Source: Aureobasidium sp. EXF-3400
Taxonomy: Eukaryota > Ascomycota > Dothideomycetes > Dothideales > Saccotheciaceae
DNA length: 64,000 nt
Assembly: GCA_024195585.1 (NCBI GenBank)
Contig: SWBL01000171.1
Coordinates: forward strand, 1-64,000
Direction: 5' to 3'
The position numbers were made by a program, and so were the translations under genes. A model generated the notes under the pieces. It worked only from the letters and a program-made list of their open reading frames with translations. It ran no database searches and was not told the DNA's origin. This document shows, piece after piece, positions 45,239 through 57,452 of this stretch (position 1 is the stretch's first letter; every line of letters begins with the position of its first letter).

Positions 45239-46776
45239 GGTGAACGGTGAACGCAAGTTGATCTGACGGAGAAGTGAGGTACCAAGGTAGGAGGGAGCTG
45301 GGACATATGATTTATCTACAATGGTCTGATATGCCGTGCTTACCGCAGGATGGAAAGTGTATCAGTGGGTTCCGCATGATCAACCAGAGGCCGGGAATAA
45401 GCCATGGAAATTCGAGGATGCGGAGGGGAACACCCTGTCTAAAACTCACTTCTGCTCGATATCGACGACGAGGGCTTTTGGTGTGACCCGATTGTAGGGG
45501 ATGGTAGTTTGGATGGTTGTTTCTATGCTTCTGGACAATTTGCGATAATTGACTACGAATTACGGTTTCTCGCAGAGTTCTCCAGTCATTTCCATATCAG
45601 CGTTGGACTACTTACATTCTCGAGTGCCACCTCCCCTCGAGCAGCTCAGATTCAGATGAGGCAGCAAGGTTGGTTGCTCTCGAACATATATCGCTGCACA
45701 TTGTGTGTTCTCAAAACAGTATATAGCTATAGTGTCAACCCCAATGCTATTGCTAGTCGCCGAGGTCTCCGTAAGAGGCATCCTCGACCCCGACCTCCCT
45801 GTCTGATCGGATGCGGAGAATCTCATCTATCCGGTGCATCCATTGACCCTTAGCAACAGGCAGCTCTAATTCGAGCTACGTAGTACTTGAGGTAGAGTCG
45901 ATGGTTGAGATAGAGTACTCGCCCTGGCAGCGCAGGGACTCAAATGGCTTGCAAGCCACAAAACCTAAAATATTCGACCGACTCATGGGGGGTTCAAAAA
46001 CACTTCACCGTTTGTCGCAACACCAAGCACGCAGCGGCTTCACGAACGCTCTTTGCGCCATCTTCAAGATAAGAGTGTTGGAGGCTTGCCGTGAAGCCTT
46101 TTCGAGAAAATCCAAGTGCGGTCAAGGAAACCATGCAAATGCTTGGGGATCCCTTGTTCCTGCCGACCGAATCTGAGTCTGTCTCTGTCGCTTGTTCGCT
46201 CTACAACCCCATCCTTCGTCTTATCCATCGCACTCCGAACACATCGTCATTCTCAACATGAATCTCAGTTCGCACCGACAATTCAAGCCACATCTATTCA
46301 GTTTCATTGAATTGTATGATGAATTGGACGGAAGGGTCTCCCCCAGGACTGCCGAAAGTACGTCATTTTAGATCGTCACGATAAGGTTTCAGCCCCCGAT
46401 GGACCCAAGGACTTCACAGCGACCCGGGAACGGCCCTCGCTCACATCCGGTCACCAAAATCCCTACCTTTCGCACCCTTTTGTCATCAAAATCTCATCGA
46501 TCCGCACGGCTTTAGTTTCCATGTTCAACTGTTCCGTCTAGCTTCCATCTTTCCCAATCGCGTGGGCCTCCGCGGCTGCTAATTGTTCTGATAGGCTGCA
46601 TATGATGTTTTCGGGGTGGTGATATCATCATTCTGTCCAACCAAACAGCGAAACAGTTTTCTTGTGCGACATCACTGCTAGTATATAGGTAGGGCCTGCA
46701 GTGAAAATCTGCTTTCCACACCACTTGCTATTCTTCGGTCTGCCATACCAGGTCTTGCCTGGCACACCTACTAATC
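45239..46776. other. Intergenic, 1.5 kb
   Basis: Several short frames without conserved features. A GTATATAGG TATA-like element lies near 46681, about 95 bp before the transporter ATG. No gene or RNA recognised. Confidence 0.5.
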
Positions 46777-48533
46777 ATGTTTGCTCTTTTCACTGATACA
46801 ACCTTCGGGTTTCTCATGCGCGGCATCTCTGGCGGAAGACTATTCAAATACGAGGACCAATACAACGAAGAGCTTCGCGAGGAGTATTTCAACAGCGGAG
46901 AGGTCAAAGAAGAAGAGGCTTCTGATGACGAGGAGAAAAATGGCTCCAAAGGAAAATACAAGCTGATCGAGTTCAGAGAGAACGACCCTGACGTATGTCG
47001 CATTGCAACTCGCTCAACATGTGCAGAACTGACCTGTTGCAGAACCCGCAAAACTGGTCCACCTTCAAAAAGTGCTTTGTGACATTCAACATCTGTTTCT
47101 TGACTTCTTCCGTCTACATTGGATCTGCCATCTACACATCTGGTCTGCCTTTCTTGACCAAGGCCTTTGGTACGTCCACCGAAGTCATCACCGTTGGTCT
47201 TACTCTCTACGTTCTGGGTTATGGTCTTGGCCCTATGATCTGGTCACCTCTCTCAGAAATCCCTCAGATCGGCAGAAACCCAATTTACATTGGTACTCTG
47301 GTCGTCTTCGTCTTCTTCAACTTTGGAGTCGTCTACGCAAAGAATATTGGCATGCTTCTGACTTTCCGTTTCCTCACTGGTTTCTTCGGTTCTCCTGTGC
47401 TCGCTACTGGAGGTGCTTCTTTGGCGGATATCTTCTCACCTGCCAAGCGCGCATACGCTCTCTCCATCTTCGGTATTGCCAACATCATGGGACCCTCCCT
47501 TGGACCCGTCGCTGGTAACTGGGCAGCTCAGTACGAAGGCTGGACCTGGCCTATCTGGATGCTCATCTGGATGTCCGGCGTCTGTCTTGTCTTCCTTATA
47601 TTTTTCTTCCCGGAGACATCAAGTTCGAATATCCTTTACCGCCGTACTGCCCGTCTTCGCAAGTGGCAAGAGGAGAACGGCTACTTGGACGACAAGCCAT
47701 ACGACAAGATCAAGTGCCAGCCTGAGATTGACGGCGAACACATGGGCGGTGCTGACATAGCCAAGATGACTCTCGTCAAGCCTTTCTCTCTCACCCTCAC
47801 AGAACCTATTGTACTTGCACTGAACTTGTACATTGCTCTGATCTACGCAGTGCTTTACTGCTGGCTGGAGTCTATTCCTATCGCATTTGAAGAAGTCTAC
47901 GGATTCGGCCTCGGAACCACTGGTTTGTGCTACCTCGGTATCTGTGTCGGCGGTATCATCTGTATTCCTCCCTACTGGTACTACAACTACTACTACGTCG
48001 AGCCTCGCTTCTCAGAGGATGGAACACTTCGCCCTGAGATCAGATTGGAGCCTGCATTGGCCACCTGCATCTGTCTGCCTATCTGTCTGTTCATGTTTGG
48101 CTGGACAGCCAAGGCGTCGATTCACTGGATCGTCCCCATCATCGGTACTTCCTTCTTCACTATCGGAGCCTTTGGCGCTTTCTCTGGAGTCCTCAACTAC
48201 CTCGGTGATGCCTACCCTGCAGAATTCGCCTCCATCTCTGCTGGTAACGATTTCTTCCGTTCCTGCTTTGGTGCTGCCTTCCCTCTGTTTGCTCGTCAAA
48301 TGTTCAACACTCTTGGTCTTGATTGGGGCAACTCGCTGTTGGGTTTCTTGACTGTTGTGTTTATTCCTGTCATCTTCGCTTTGTGGTGGAAGGGAGACAG
48401 ACTCAGAGCTCGCAGTAAGAGAGCTACCCAAGCTTACTTGAGCAAGAAGGATGGCGACAAGAGTGATGATGAGAAGACTCAGGTCGGCAGCGACGAGGAT
48501 AAGGAACAGGAGAAGGAAAAGGATGACCAGTAG
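46777..48533 (+). CDS. MFS multidrug transporter (DHA1 family)
   Basis: Two exons, 46777-46992 and 47043-48533 (50-nt intron, GTATGT...GCAG), encode 568 residues. The soluble N-terminus has an acidic Lys/Glu-rich stretch and ends NDPDNPQNWSTFKK, the usual entry to helix 1 in Tpo/Flu1/Mdr1-type exporters. Helix signatures include YVLGYGLGPMIWSPLSE and the loop GRNPIYIG, then ASLADIFSPAKRAYALSIF and GPVAGNWAAQYEGWTWPIW with the PETSS end of the first half. The second half starts at PFSLTLTEPIVLALNLYIA. Twelve spans are expected at the plasma membrane. The C-terminal tail is Asp/Glu/Lys-rich. The family exports drugs, polyamines or fungal metabolites by proton antiport. It is not of the NNP nitrate-transporter type, so it does not complete the nitrate pathway. 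Confidence 0.92.
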
Positions 48534-49161
48534 AGTGAGCGAAAAATATCGCATGAATGAATAGACTTAATATATAATATGTAACGATAAACGAAATGTA
48601 ATTGTACGCAACGATCAAAAATTCTGTTTATTTTCATTATCTCCACCACCGTCTGCAGGGTAACATAGAAGCATTGTCCTAATCAGTGACCATGCAGGTC
48701 ATCATATCGGTATAGGCGCGCAGGTGGTGGATCTGCCGTCGGATCCGAGGAATTTGCAGCTTCCCCACATGCGGCTGAAAATTTATTCCCTTTCGCTAAA
48801 GACATTCAGACCCTATAACATCTATAGCATGCGATATAACGCTTGAGAATCAGTTCATAGCACAAAGCGAGGATTCAGGACATCTGCTAATAGTCATGAT
48901 ATCAACTCATTCAATCACTCGGTTGGGCAGCGCCCGCTGAAGATGCATAGTGTTCGGAGTGGCCGTCGCTTCTGGTTGCCCTGCGGCTGAAGAAGCCCGA
49001 TGGAGACGCCGTTTTCGTGTTCTAATCGAGCCCTCGCTGAGAATCGGTCGCGGCGGCGAGTGGTGCTCCAGAAAACCTCACAGATCGAAACATAACCATG
49101 CAGACGTTCAGGAAAGGCTTCTCTCACACCACAGCTTACAATGTCGTCGTGTCCGAATTCA
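48534..49161. other. Intergenic, 0.6 kb
   Basis: AT-rich 3' flank of the transporter (48540-48610) followed by the kinase promoter region. No further gene supported. Confidence 0.5.
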
Positions 49162-52100
49162 ATGGCTAGGAACGGCGGCGTCCAGTTGACACAGGGAGCG
49201 TCGGATTCGGTGCAGGAGTGGCTGCGTTTGCGAGCGTTGGCAAGGTACGAACTGCCGTGTGGTGGGATGGCGACGTGATGATTGAAGCCTTGAAGCCTGA
49301 CCCTACTGTGATTGCGACAGATACTTTGCTCCCAGCAACATCACGGCCGAAGTCGTCAATGCCGAACGCGGCGAACCGGCCCCGCCGTCGCTGGCTGCAA
49401 GTCCTCTCTTGACTGCCGTCACCCAGAATGGCGCTTTGCGCATGAACTGCGACCGCGCCTTTGTCTCGCTCATCGACTCGTCGACGCAATATATCCTCGC
49501 CGAAGCCACGAGGTCCATCTCCATCCGGGACTCGACCAGCTTTGCCAATCCCCAAGATGCCCTCTTCCTTGGAGTGCAGAGTCTCAACAAGGAGTACGGC
49601 ATCTGTCCACAATCCGTCGCCATCTTCACCGATCGTACCGGCCGCCGAGCTGTCAACACCCATGGCGTCGTCGCCAATACCACTCGCTACGTGATCCGCG
49701 ACTTGAGAGAGCTGGACCAATATAAACACTGCCCTTATGTCGTCGGATTCCCTCATATGGTATCTTACGCCGAGGTGCCTGTCAAGAGCGCTTCAGGGCA
49801 TGTTCTCGGAACCTACTGTGTTATGGACAACAAGATCCGTGATGATTTCTTCAACGATTCGACCATCGACATCCTCAACGACATTGCAGCATGTATCACA
49901 GAGCAATTGGAGCTTCACGCCGTTAGACAAGAGTCCGGACGAGGTGTACAAATGATGAGGGGCTTGTCAGAGTTCATTGAAAGCAGAAGATCAAGGGCAA
50001 ACAGTGCTGGTGCTACATCTAGGAAAGCTTCCTTGGCTACCGTCGCCGACTACTTTGATGGTCCGCCGCTACAACCAGAATCTACATCATCATCATCCAC
50101 TTCACTAGACTCTGACAAGCAGAGTTCGGGTCGTTCTTCGGCGCCAACCGCGACTCCGTTGACACCTCCTGAGGACCTCTTATCCCCATCCAGCCCCGGA
50201 GTCTGTGAGTCCGCTTTGGAAATGTCAAACAAACCTCTTTCGGGCTACCGTACAATCAAGGACATCTATTCAGGAGCCGCCCATCTGATCCGTGCCGCCA
50301 TTGACGTTGAAGGCCTCGTCTTCTTGAACCGGTCTAACAACAACACATCGTCTGGACATACACGGTCATTGTCAATACCGACACCAGCACTAGGCAGCCT
50401 TGACAGCGCATCATCATCGTCCCTTTGCGAGGTCCTCGGAAGCTCGGTCGTACCTGGCGGCTGCACCCTCGGCACTCTACAGGACCCGTTGAGCATCAAT
50501 GAAGCTTCGCTCAACTACCTGATCCGAAACTTTCCCCGAGGTTGCGTTTTTGTGTCCGACACTCAAGGCGATCCGGTGTTTGACAAGGAGGGCGCTTTCA
50601 TTGCTCAGACTTATTCACCCTATCCCTCGTCTACTGCTGTCAAGATATCTGGTGAGCTTCAATCATTGATCCGCAAAGCACGTTCCTTGGTCTTTCTTCC
50701 ATTATGGGATTCTACACAGGAGACTATCATTGTAGGTATGCTAGGATGGACCAGCGACCCCACGCGCGTACTTGCAGAACAGGATATCACCTGTCTATCA
50801 GCCTTTGGAAATACTTTCATGACCGAAATCGCGAGGACCGAGATGACCGAATTGGCACGCGCCAAATCTGACTTCCTCTCCTCGATCAGTCACGAGCTTC
50901 GATCGCCTCTTCACGGAATTCACGCTGCTGTCGATCTCTTGCAGGATCCGGAACACGACTCTAAACTCGAATTGATCGAGATGATCTCGAGCTGCTCATC
51001 CACCTTGCTTGATACCTTGAACCATGTGCTGGACTTCTCTCGGGTTAGCAAACTCACCGATGTGAAGCTTGAGCCACAAGCTCTTGCTCCGTTCGAGAAG
51101 CAAGAAGTCAATTCAAACGCCTTCGGAGATATGAGCCAAGAATATCTGTGTGATCTTGTTCTATCAGTGGTTGAAGGATTACACTTTGGCCAGTCCTCGC
51201 GAAAAGCCACTTTCGAAAAGCTACAAAGTACCATTGTCGACCAAGTTGTCAAACCCACAACCTCATCAAACTCACCTTTACTCGATGCTGCGACCCACAA
51301 GACATCACCGCAAGCTGTAGATGCTGTTGCTGTGTATGTTGATATTGAGAGCCGGGCGGATTGGTGCATGATGGTCTGTGCTGGCGCCTGGAAACGACTA
51401 GTCATGAATCTCTTTGCCAACGCTCTGAAGTACACCCACCAAGGATTTGTTGAGGTGTCCCTGAAGGTGGTCCCAGACATCAGGAACCCTACCAAGCGAT
51501 GCGCCCATCTCATGGTCAGCGACACTGGTATCGGCATGAGTCCTGAATTCCTCAGGCGAAGTCTTTACCAGCCATTCGTTCAGGAGAACCCGATCGCTGA
51601 TGGGACTGGACTCGGCCTCAGTATCGTGAAGAAGATTGTAGCGGACTTGCAAGGCACGATTGATGTGCAAAGCACACAGGGCGTCGGCACACGCTTTGAT
51701 GTCTTGATCCCCGTCCCGGACCCAACCGTGTCCGAGGAGCCATTGGTTTCCGGCGGGAAGAGACTGGATTCAGATGGGACGCTCAAAGGTCGGACTGTTT
51801 GTTTGTTGTCAGCAGTGGGCATGCATGAGAATGACAACTTGTCGGCTGCTGACGCCGAGCTGCAACTCCGACGTACGACAACTATGCAGTCGTATGTGCG
51901 ATCTATCGCACAAAATTGGTTCGGCATCAACGTCATCACCAGTGGTGGTTTGGAAGCGATCCAGGCCGATATCGTCATTGCCGAAGAAACACATCTTGCC
52001 AATCTGATTCATGCCAAACCCGAAACTCTCGAGAACTTCAGGACACAACGCATCGTCTTGGTAGACGCCCAGCCTTTGAATCATCCCAGCAAGATCCGAC

Positions 52101-52735
52101 TCCCTGGCGCGACGGTGAACCTGGCATACCCGCTGAGCCCGAAAGCCTTGGTTCGTGCTCTTACTGCTAGTTTGAAATCGACCATTGAGCCACAGAATCT
52201 GTCGCTAAAGCATACCCTCCCTCCTTCACCGTCACAGTGGGTCAATGAGACCATTCTCAACAAACTGGAAATCCAGACGTCTTCAGAGACAGTCAAACGG
52301 AGAAGACAGCATAGCCAAACTGCCGAACAAGTCGACACCACACCACAAGATCAACAATACTTCCTTCTCGTAGATGACAATGCAATCAACCTCCGCCTCC
52401 TCGCCACTTTCATGAAAAAGCTCGGCTATACCTCCGAAACCGCCGTCAACGGACTAGAAGCTTTTGAGAAGTTTAAAGCCTCACCCACTCGCTTCACCAC
52501 TATCCTTATGGATATCAGTATGCCTGTCATGAATGGCTATGAATCCAGTCGAGCAATTAGAAGTCATGAGTTAAGTTTAGAAGAGCAGGGGAACATGGTG
52601 AAGGCAGCGAGGATTATTGCGTTAACGGGTCTGGGATCGGAAGCTAGTAAGCAGGAAGCGAGGGCGAGTGGGATTGATGAGTTTTATACTAAACCGGTTA
52701 AGTTTAATGCTTTGAAGGAGTTATTGGGGAAGTAA
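49162..52735 (+). CDS. GAF-containing hybrid histidine kinase
   Basis: Model: exon 1 at 49162-49244 (ATG, MARNGGVQLTQGA) and exon 2 at 49321-52735, joined by a 76-nt intron (GTACGA, CTGACC branch, GACAG) that turns the codon AG|A into Arg and gives LRALARYFAPSN. The protein has 1165 residues. A GAF domain (ALRMNCDRAFVSLID, ILAEATRSISI, GTYCVMDNKIRDDF) is followed by a Ser-rich linker, HisKA with the phospho-accepting His at about residue 552 (SSISHELRSPLHGI), and HATPase (LFANALKYT, VSDTGIGMS, GTGLGLSIV). The C-terminal receiver domain has DD in LVDDNAINLR, the phosphate-accepting Asp near residue 1092 in ILMDISMPVMNG, and Lys in FYTKPVKF. All catalytic residues are present. Such kinases sense internal or stress signals and feed the Ypd1 phosphorelay. 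The ligand is unknown. The short exon 1 is inferred from frame and splice sites only. Confidence 0.9.
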
Positions 52736-53519
52736 AGGGGGTTTGGAGGTGAAATGAAGTTATGATATTATTGTAATTTAGTAGACTTTTGTATGAATGA
52801 ATGCTAGTGTTTCTTGGAATATCCATCTCTGGTCACCTGTCTCGCATTGCGACATCAATCTGTCACACTCAGAACAGCCTCGTTGCAATCCACTTAGTCT
52901 TCGTCTCCTTGTCCCAAACAGAACCCTGCACTAAGGGTTTCATATCGCTACCATCGATTAATACTTTATGCTTTGTTAAAAGCATATTTACATTGCTCCA
53001 TCATCTGCACATCAACGCCTACATGATAGCTACGTCCACTTTATAACCCATCTAACCCTATCGCATCCCTTAACCTCCTTATCCTCATTTCTCTGCCTTG
53101 ATTATCGAGTACCGAGCCGATATCGGATTCTGCGGTGAGGAAGCAGTTTTGCCGTTGCATTTCATCCAAAAGGACGGGATAGTGGTGGTGATGCTAGGTT
53201 GCAGAGTTAGGAAAGGGATAAGTTAGAGGTGTTTCTGATACGTTAGGGTTGGAGGAGGGGCGTGGAAGAACTTGTGGGTCCGAAGCGATAGGGAGAGGGT
53301 GAGTTCTATACGGGTGGGTGGTGTTTGAGGGCTTGGGGTGGTCATTGATTTGGATAAAAGTCCTAGGATCCTGGACATTGAGTGCTGCAATCGTCGAGAG
53401 TCTCGGGGCACGAGGATGTGAGAAGCTAACGGGGGTCTAGCGGTATGGCTGTTTAGTGTTTTGGTGCCTGAGCTTATTCTGAAGATTAGAGGTTCTAGCA
53501 AACGGAGTGATGATGTCTG
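52736..53519. other. Intergenic, 0.8 kb
   Basis: No recognised gene. A minus frame 53223-53585 is Ser/Pro/Thr-rich with no conserved stretch and overlaps the phosphotransferase relic. I treat it as chance. Confidence 0.45.
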
Positions 53520-53529
53520 TTGCTTGCTG

Positions 53530-54089
53530 CAGGGCGGATGGGACAGCGATCTGTCAGGAGCGGTCGACAGAGAGTTTTCGCTCAACTTAAGCGCATGATG
53601 GACGAACTAAGATCACTTACTCCACCATCAGGCGCTGGCGTTCAGAGCTGTGCTGGTGGCAGCCTTTGGGACTCCCGTATCGCCAGAAGCACGACACGGT
53701 TCGGGCCCTTTCCGACCATCCAGGACTTCCATTTCTGGCTTCGAGGCGGCTTCCGCTATGATGACCACAAGCACAAAGAGAGAATGAGAGGCCAAGAAGG
53801 ACAAGAGATGGCAGAGATGGAGGTCATGCAGGATGGGCCCTGGCCACCTCCTGTTTTCACCCACGCGGACTTGAATTATAGCAACATACTGGTGCACGGC
53901 CAGGAAGTCGTGGGGATCATTGACTGGGAATTCTCGGGATGGTATCCGCACTATTGGGAGTATACCTCTGCTTGGTATGGCGGTATCCTTTGCACTGAGT
54001 GGCAAGATGCCTTGGCTCAGTTCTTGGAGACACACCCAGCAGAACTTACCATGGAAATCACGCGACAGAAATGGTGGGGTGCAATATGA
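53530..54089 (+). pseudogene. Aminoglycoside phosphotransferase (APH)-like fragment
   Basis: The C-terminal half of a fungal APH/choline-kinase-fold protein. The catalytic loop is intact (FTHADLNYSNILV, HxDLxxxN type) and followed by the metal-binding GIIDWEFSGWYPHYWEY, and the end LAQFLETHPAELTMEITRQ, then KWWGAI resembles the family end. The N-terminal lobe with the ATP-binding lysine is missing. Upstream the expected helix is split between two frames (GWDSDLSGAVDRE and RQRVFAQLKRMMDELRSL), so there is at least one frameshift near 53570. A real N-terminal exon further upstream was not found. Confidence 0.6.
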
Positions 54090-54186
54090 TCAAACGACAG
54101 AACTTTTTCTCGTAGGGTTGATGTTTGTTGCGATTGCAGCACTACCGAGCCTTCCTGTCCTTACAGACCTTTTGAACCGATCCAAC

Positions 54187-54809
54187 TCAAGCTATGATCT
54201 CTTTGTCCTCGAGCATGTCCCACATAGGTCTCGGACCTTGAAGATCTCCTTGCCGGTATCGACCAGCAGCAGTCTTCTCAGCCACATACCGCCTTCCGAA
54301 CTCTTCAATCTTCTTCCAATCCAACTCTGACGTACCAACCGCCTTGCCATCTTTTGCTATTTCCTCCAGAACACTGGCTATCCAGCTTCTACACCTCCAA
54401 CTGGGATCATTTTGAACAACGGGTACGCGCTCGAAAATGGCAGGCAGGCGATCGATGTCCTCCACTTTTGCGATCAAGATGCGTGCGAGCAGTTGAGCTA
54501 TTACTTTTATGTTGGTTAATGGCATTGTTTCGATCTCCATCCAGTGAGAGGAGGATTGGTGACATGATGGCGTGTGCCAGGTACTTCTTTGGAAGACTCC
54601 TTTTTGGGTCCGACGAGCAGGGCCCAGTGATATCTACGACAACGTGAGCCTCGGCTGTTTGGACCAGGTTCAAAATATGTTTCCTCACCTGCTTTCTTCC
54701 TTGTTGGTAACACCGCTAGGGTAGAGTGCAACATACAGACGAGGTTTTCCTGAGGGCATTCTGTTGTCTGATACAAGATGTTTGGATACCTCACAATTTT
54801 CATGGCCAC
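54187..54809 (-). pseudogene. Frameshifted fungal protein of unknown function
   Basis: The first minus frame (from about 54690 to 54515) reads RRYHWALLVGPKKESSKEV, PGTRHHVTNPPLTGW. The second frame, 54540-54187, reads AQLLARILIAKVEDIDRLP, VPVVQNDPSWRCRSWIASV, LDWKKIEEFGRRYVAEKTA and ends in a stop. This order (YHWAL..GPK, GT..HV.N, LL.RI.(I)AKV, W.C..W....L, LDW..IE...R.YV..K) is that of a common uncharacterised fungal family. The frame changes at the GGATGGAGATC stretch near 54540 without a usable intron, so the copy is probably dead. A short (34-nt) GT-AG gap upstream may be the remains of an intron. Confidence 0.5.
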
Positions 54810-55430
54810 GCCGTTGGGATATAAGGTTCTCTGCTTGTATCTACGGCGGCTGTTGAGGCGTTGGCGCCTGCTCAGCGCATATTAGTTAGGCGCTCGCGTC
54901 CATATTGGGACAACCAACTGACCGCAGTCACATATGTATCAACAAGAGCAGCATGGTTGTGCAGACCTGATCGTTTTCTGTGTACATCTAAGACAGGCTT
55001 TGTATGATTCTGTATTGGCTAAGGACAGCGATGCCGACAATGCTGAATGCCTCATGTATGGCGCTTCTATCAATGCGTCGAATAGGACTGCATAAGCGGC
55101 ATTGGAAGTTATTGATCTTTGAGCTTGGTCTCGATGCTTAAGATAGTCGTAACCTTGCCGCATCGACATGCAAAGCTGCACATGCATGTGTCCGCGATGC
55201 GGGTATGATTCAGGTGCGTAGCCATTAGTAACAATGCCTGGCATCTCCAACGCATAACAAACTTGAAATATGCTCTCTATGGCAGCTGATTCGCTCTCAA
55301 ATTTACCATCTCGACATCTTACAGTGTTAGGCTGATGGAAAGCCACAAATATGTGGGCATCGACACTTCTAGCTATGTTAGTATTTGCCTGTCGATTTCG
55401 TCGTGTCTTGATCACTGACTTGTGGAAAAG

Positions 55431-56693
55431 GATATTCCAAACGGCTACACCCCTGCTTTCATCAGCTATCAGGGAGCTACTCAAAGCAGAGGCTACCTGA
55501 CGTACAAGACAATGTCTAGCTACAACCCAGGTCTATGCACTGCCGCTTGTGTACGAAAGACAACATGATTTCCGTGGATGTCTATCAAACCTGACACATG
55601 AACAGGATGCTACACCCAATTGCGTGTTTGCCAACATCTACTACGAAAAGGATCCAGACAAGAACAATAACCCCGTGGATGTCATCAAGTGCTCGTTATA
55701 TAGCATGTCCCAGACCAACGCAACCGCAACAAACAAGGGCCAATACCGCGGTAGCTTTCAGGTACTCGTGACTGGATCCAATGGTTACAACAAAGCAGCC
55801 GCCCCTATTGCCCCTACAGGCTATAGTCTTCAGTCACTACCTGCTGCAGTTAACGCACCTCTCTTCGATAGCCAAGGCCAGGGAAGGTTCATACAGCCTG
55901 TCTACTTGTCATCCTACAGTCCAAGCTTATGCGCCGCGGCCTGTGATAAGCAAACTCAGTACGACAAGAGCACTGCTTCTGACGATTGTAACTATAAGAG
56001 TTGTGTTTACGCAAATCTGTATTACCTGATCAAAGATGGTGCCCCCCAGACTGTGGTATGGTCAAAAGAGGTGCGATCCCTACCCCGAGTTTGGTCGCTC
56101 ATTGGCCCGCCCAGAAGATCTCGGCCGCTTGTTCGCTTGTTGCGACTGGCACCTTTACCACTACTGTGACTAGTCTAGCGGCCACCCCTGTCGTGACGGT
56201 AATTTCTATCTTGCAAAGCACTACTACCAGTATATCCACAAACACCACTACCACCACAACTACAAAGGTCTAACCGACATCTGGCGCTTTCAGTATAGAC
56301 GACTCGGCTGGAAATTCCTTCACCTACGGTACTGGCAGTCCGCCCGGGTTTGAAGCCCAAAAACACAGTTACGCCATCATGAATCTCGACTCAGGCAGCT
56401 TCTTGCGCGGCGACGGGGGTTCTTACTACGCATATGTCGCCTCCCAGACCGGCAACGACAGACTACTCATGGGCCAGAATGTTCCAAACGCCAACAAATT
56501 GTTCTGCTCGTTGAAGAATTTTGCAGCTGCTTCTGGCGCTCTGACGTGCTCTATTGGTGGACCAGAGGGTCAAGAAAATATCTTACAGCTCTGTGGCACC
56601 ATACACTACGTTGGGACAGAGGTAGCCGCTGGTTGTAAGCAAGTGACCTTTACCGCAACTGCATTCAAATCATATTTTCCTGGATTTGGTTAG
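55431..56693 (+). pseudogene. Truncated paralogue of the PAN-like secreted protein
   Basis: Starts directly at DIPNGYTPAFISYQGATQ, matching exon 2 of the minus-strand gene at 31-33 kb, with no signal peptide upstream. A 65-nt GT-AG intron (GTACGA...GAACAG) after LCTAAC, absent in the other copy, leads into CVFANIYYEKDP. The second module (AACDKQTQYDKS, SCVYANLYYLIKDGAPQTVV) follows without the intron of the other copy. A deletion after TVV shifts the frame, and the Ser/Thr-rich part (KRGAIPTPSLVAHWPAQK) ends in TAA near 56272. A different C-terminal domain then follows (AYVASQTGNDRLLMGQ, CSLKNFAAASGALTCSIGG, GTEVAAGCKQVTFTAT) ending at TAG 56691-56693. Broken, with an alternative domain end. 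Confidence 0.7.
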
Positions 56694-57452
56694 CGAGTTG
56701 TGTCATATAGGCACAAGAATATGACAGCCAGTATCACCCGCCCAAAACCGGCTCAAACAGAGAGGACCAATCTCGTGTGACCCTGACAACCTGAGGGATC
56801 CTTTTCTAGGAGCTCATCACGAATAGTGACATGTGTAAATGGAGAATTGAAGGCCACGAGTGATTAGGCGTCTACATTAGGTCCTCGCGATATTGTTTGA
56901 GCACCTATTTATAGTACCCTAGTCATTCTTTTGCGTGGTGGGTCCTGAAAAACCATGTGTACCACAGCGACTGAGTCAGCTTCAGAGATTCAGGTGCTTA
57001 ATGAATGTGCTTGCGACTTTCGACCAGCAATCTTTGAGAAGGTAGTTTCCTATGGGTCTGTCCGTCCGTCCGATCCAGTGTCATTATCGAACCAACGAAC
57101 TGTTTGTCCTTCTGACAGACCTCTTTCTCGTCTTGGCGGATGGAGAAATCTGCAATGGTGATGAATCGGCCGTAAGATACTGGCTATCTCTTCGTATATG
57201 CTCGTGAGTGCCCAAAATACCGCACCAGCTTGAGAGGGCAAAGAAACCATGTTGATCAGCAGCGGAAGCAAGGCAGAAATGAGCCCGAGGTTGTTCAAGC
57301 TGCTGTGGATGGGCGCAAACCGCTCGACGTTTATGAATACAATATACAGAAACTAGAACGAGCAATCAAGCGTACAGCAATGGTTATGTTTCACTCCTCG
57401 AGCATGGACGTCATCAGAATTTGCCTTAGAGAGACCAGTGAGCGACGGATTC
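56694..57452. other. Intergenic, 0.76 kb
   Basis: Convergent 3' flanks. A plus frame near 57290 contains VDGRKPLDVYEYNIQKLER, which faintly recalls an ankyrin-gene remnant but is too short to call. Confidence 0.4.

Noticed and set aside
46777..48533. Nitrate transporter partnering nitrate reductase
   Set aside because: The NPQNW entry, YGLGPMIWSPLSE and FSPAKRAYALS patterns are those of DHA1 drug exporters, not of the NNP family.
53223..53585. 120-codon Ser/Pro/Thr-rich minus-strand frame
   Set aside because: No conserved features, overlaps the phosphotransferase relic, and is typical of a chance antisense frame.
54939..55484. 181-codon minus-strand frame
   Set aside because: Its N-terminal third is antisense to the PAN-like paralogue, whose plus-strand reading matches another gene in the window. 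The rest shows no domain.
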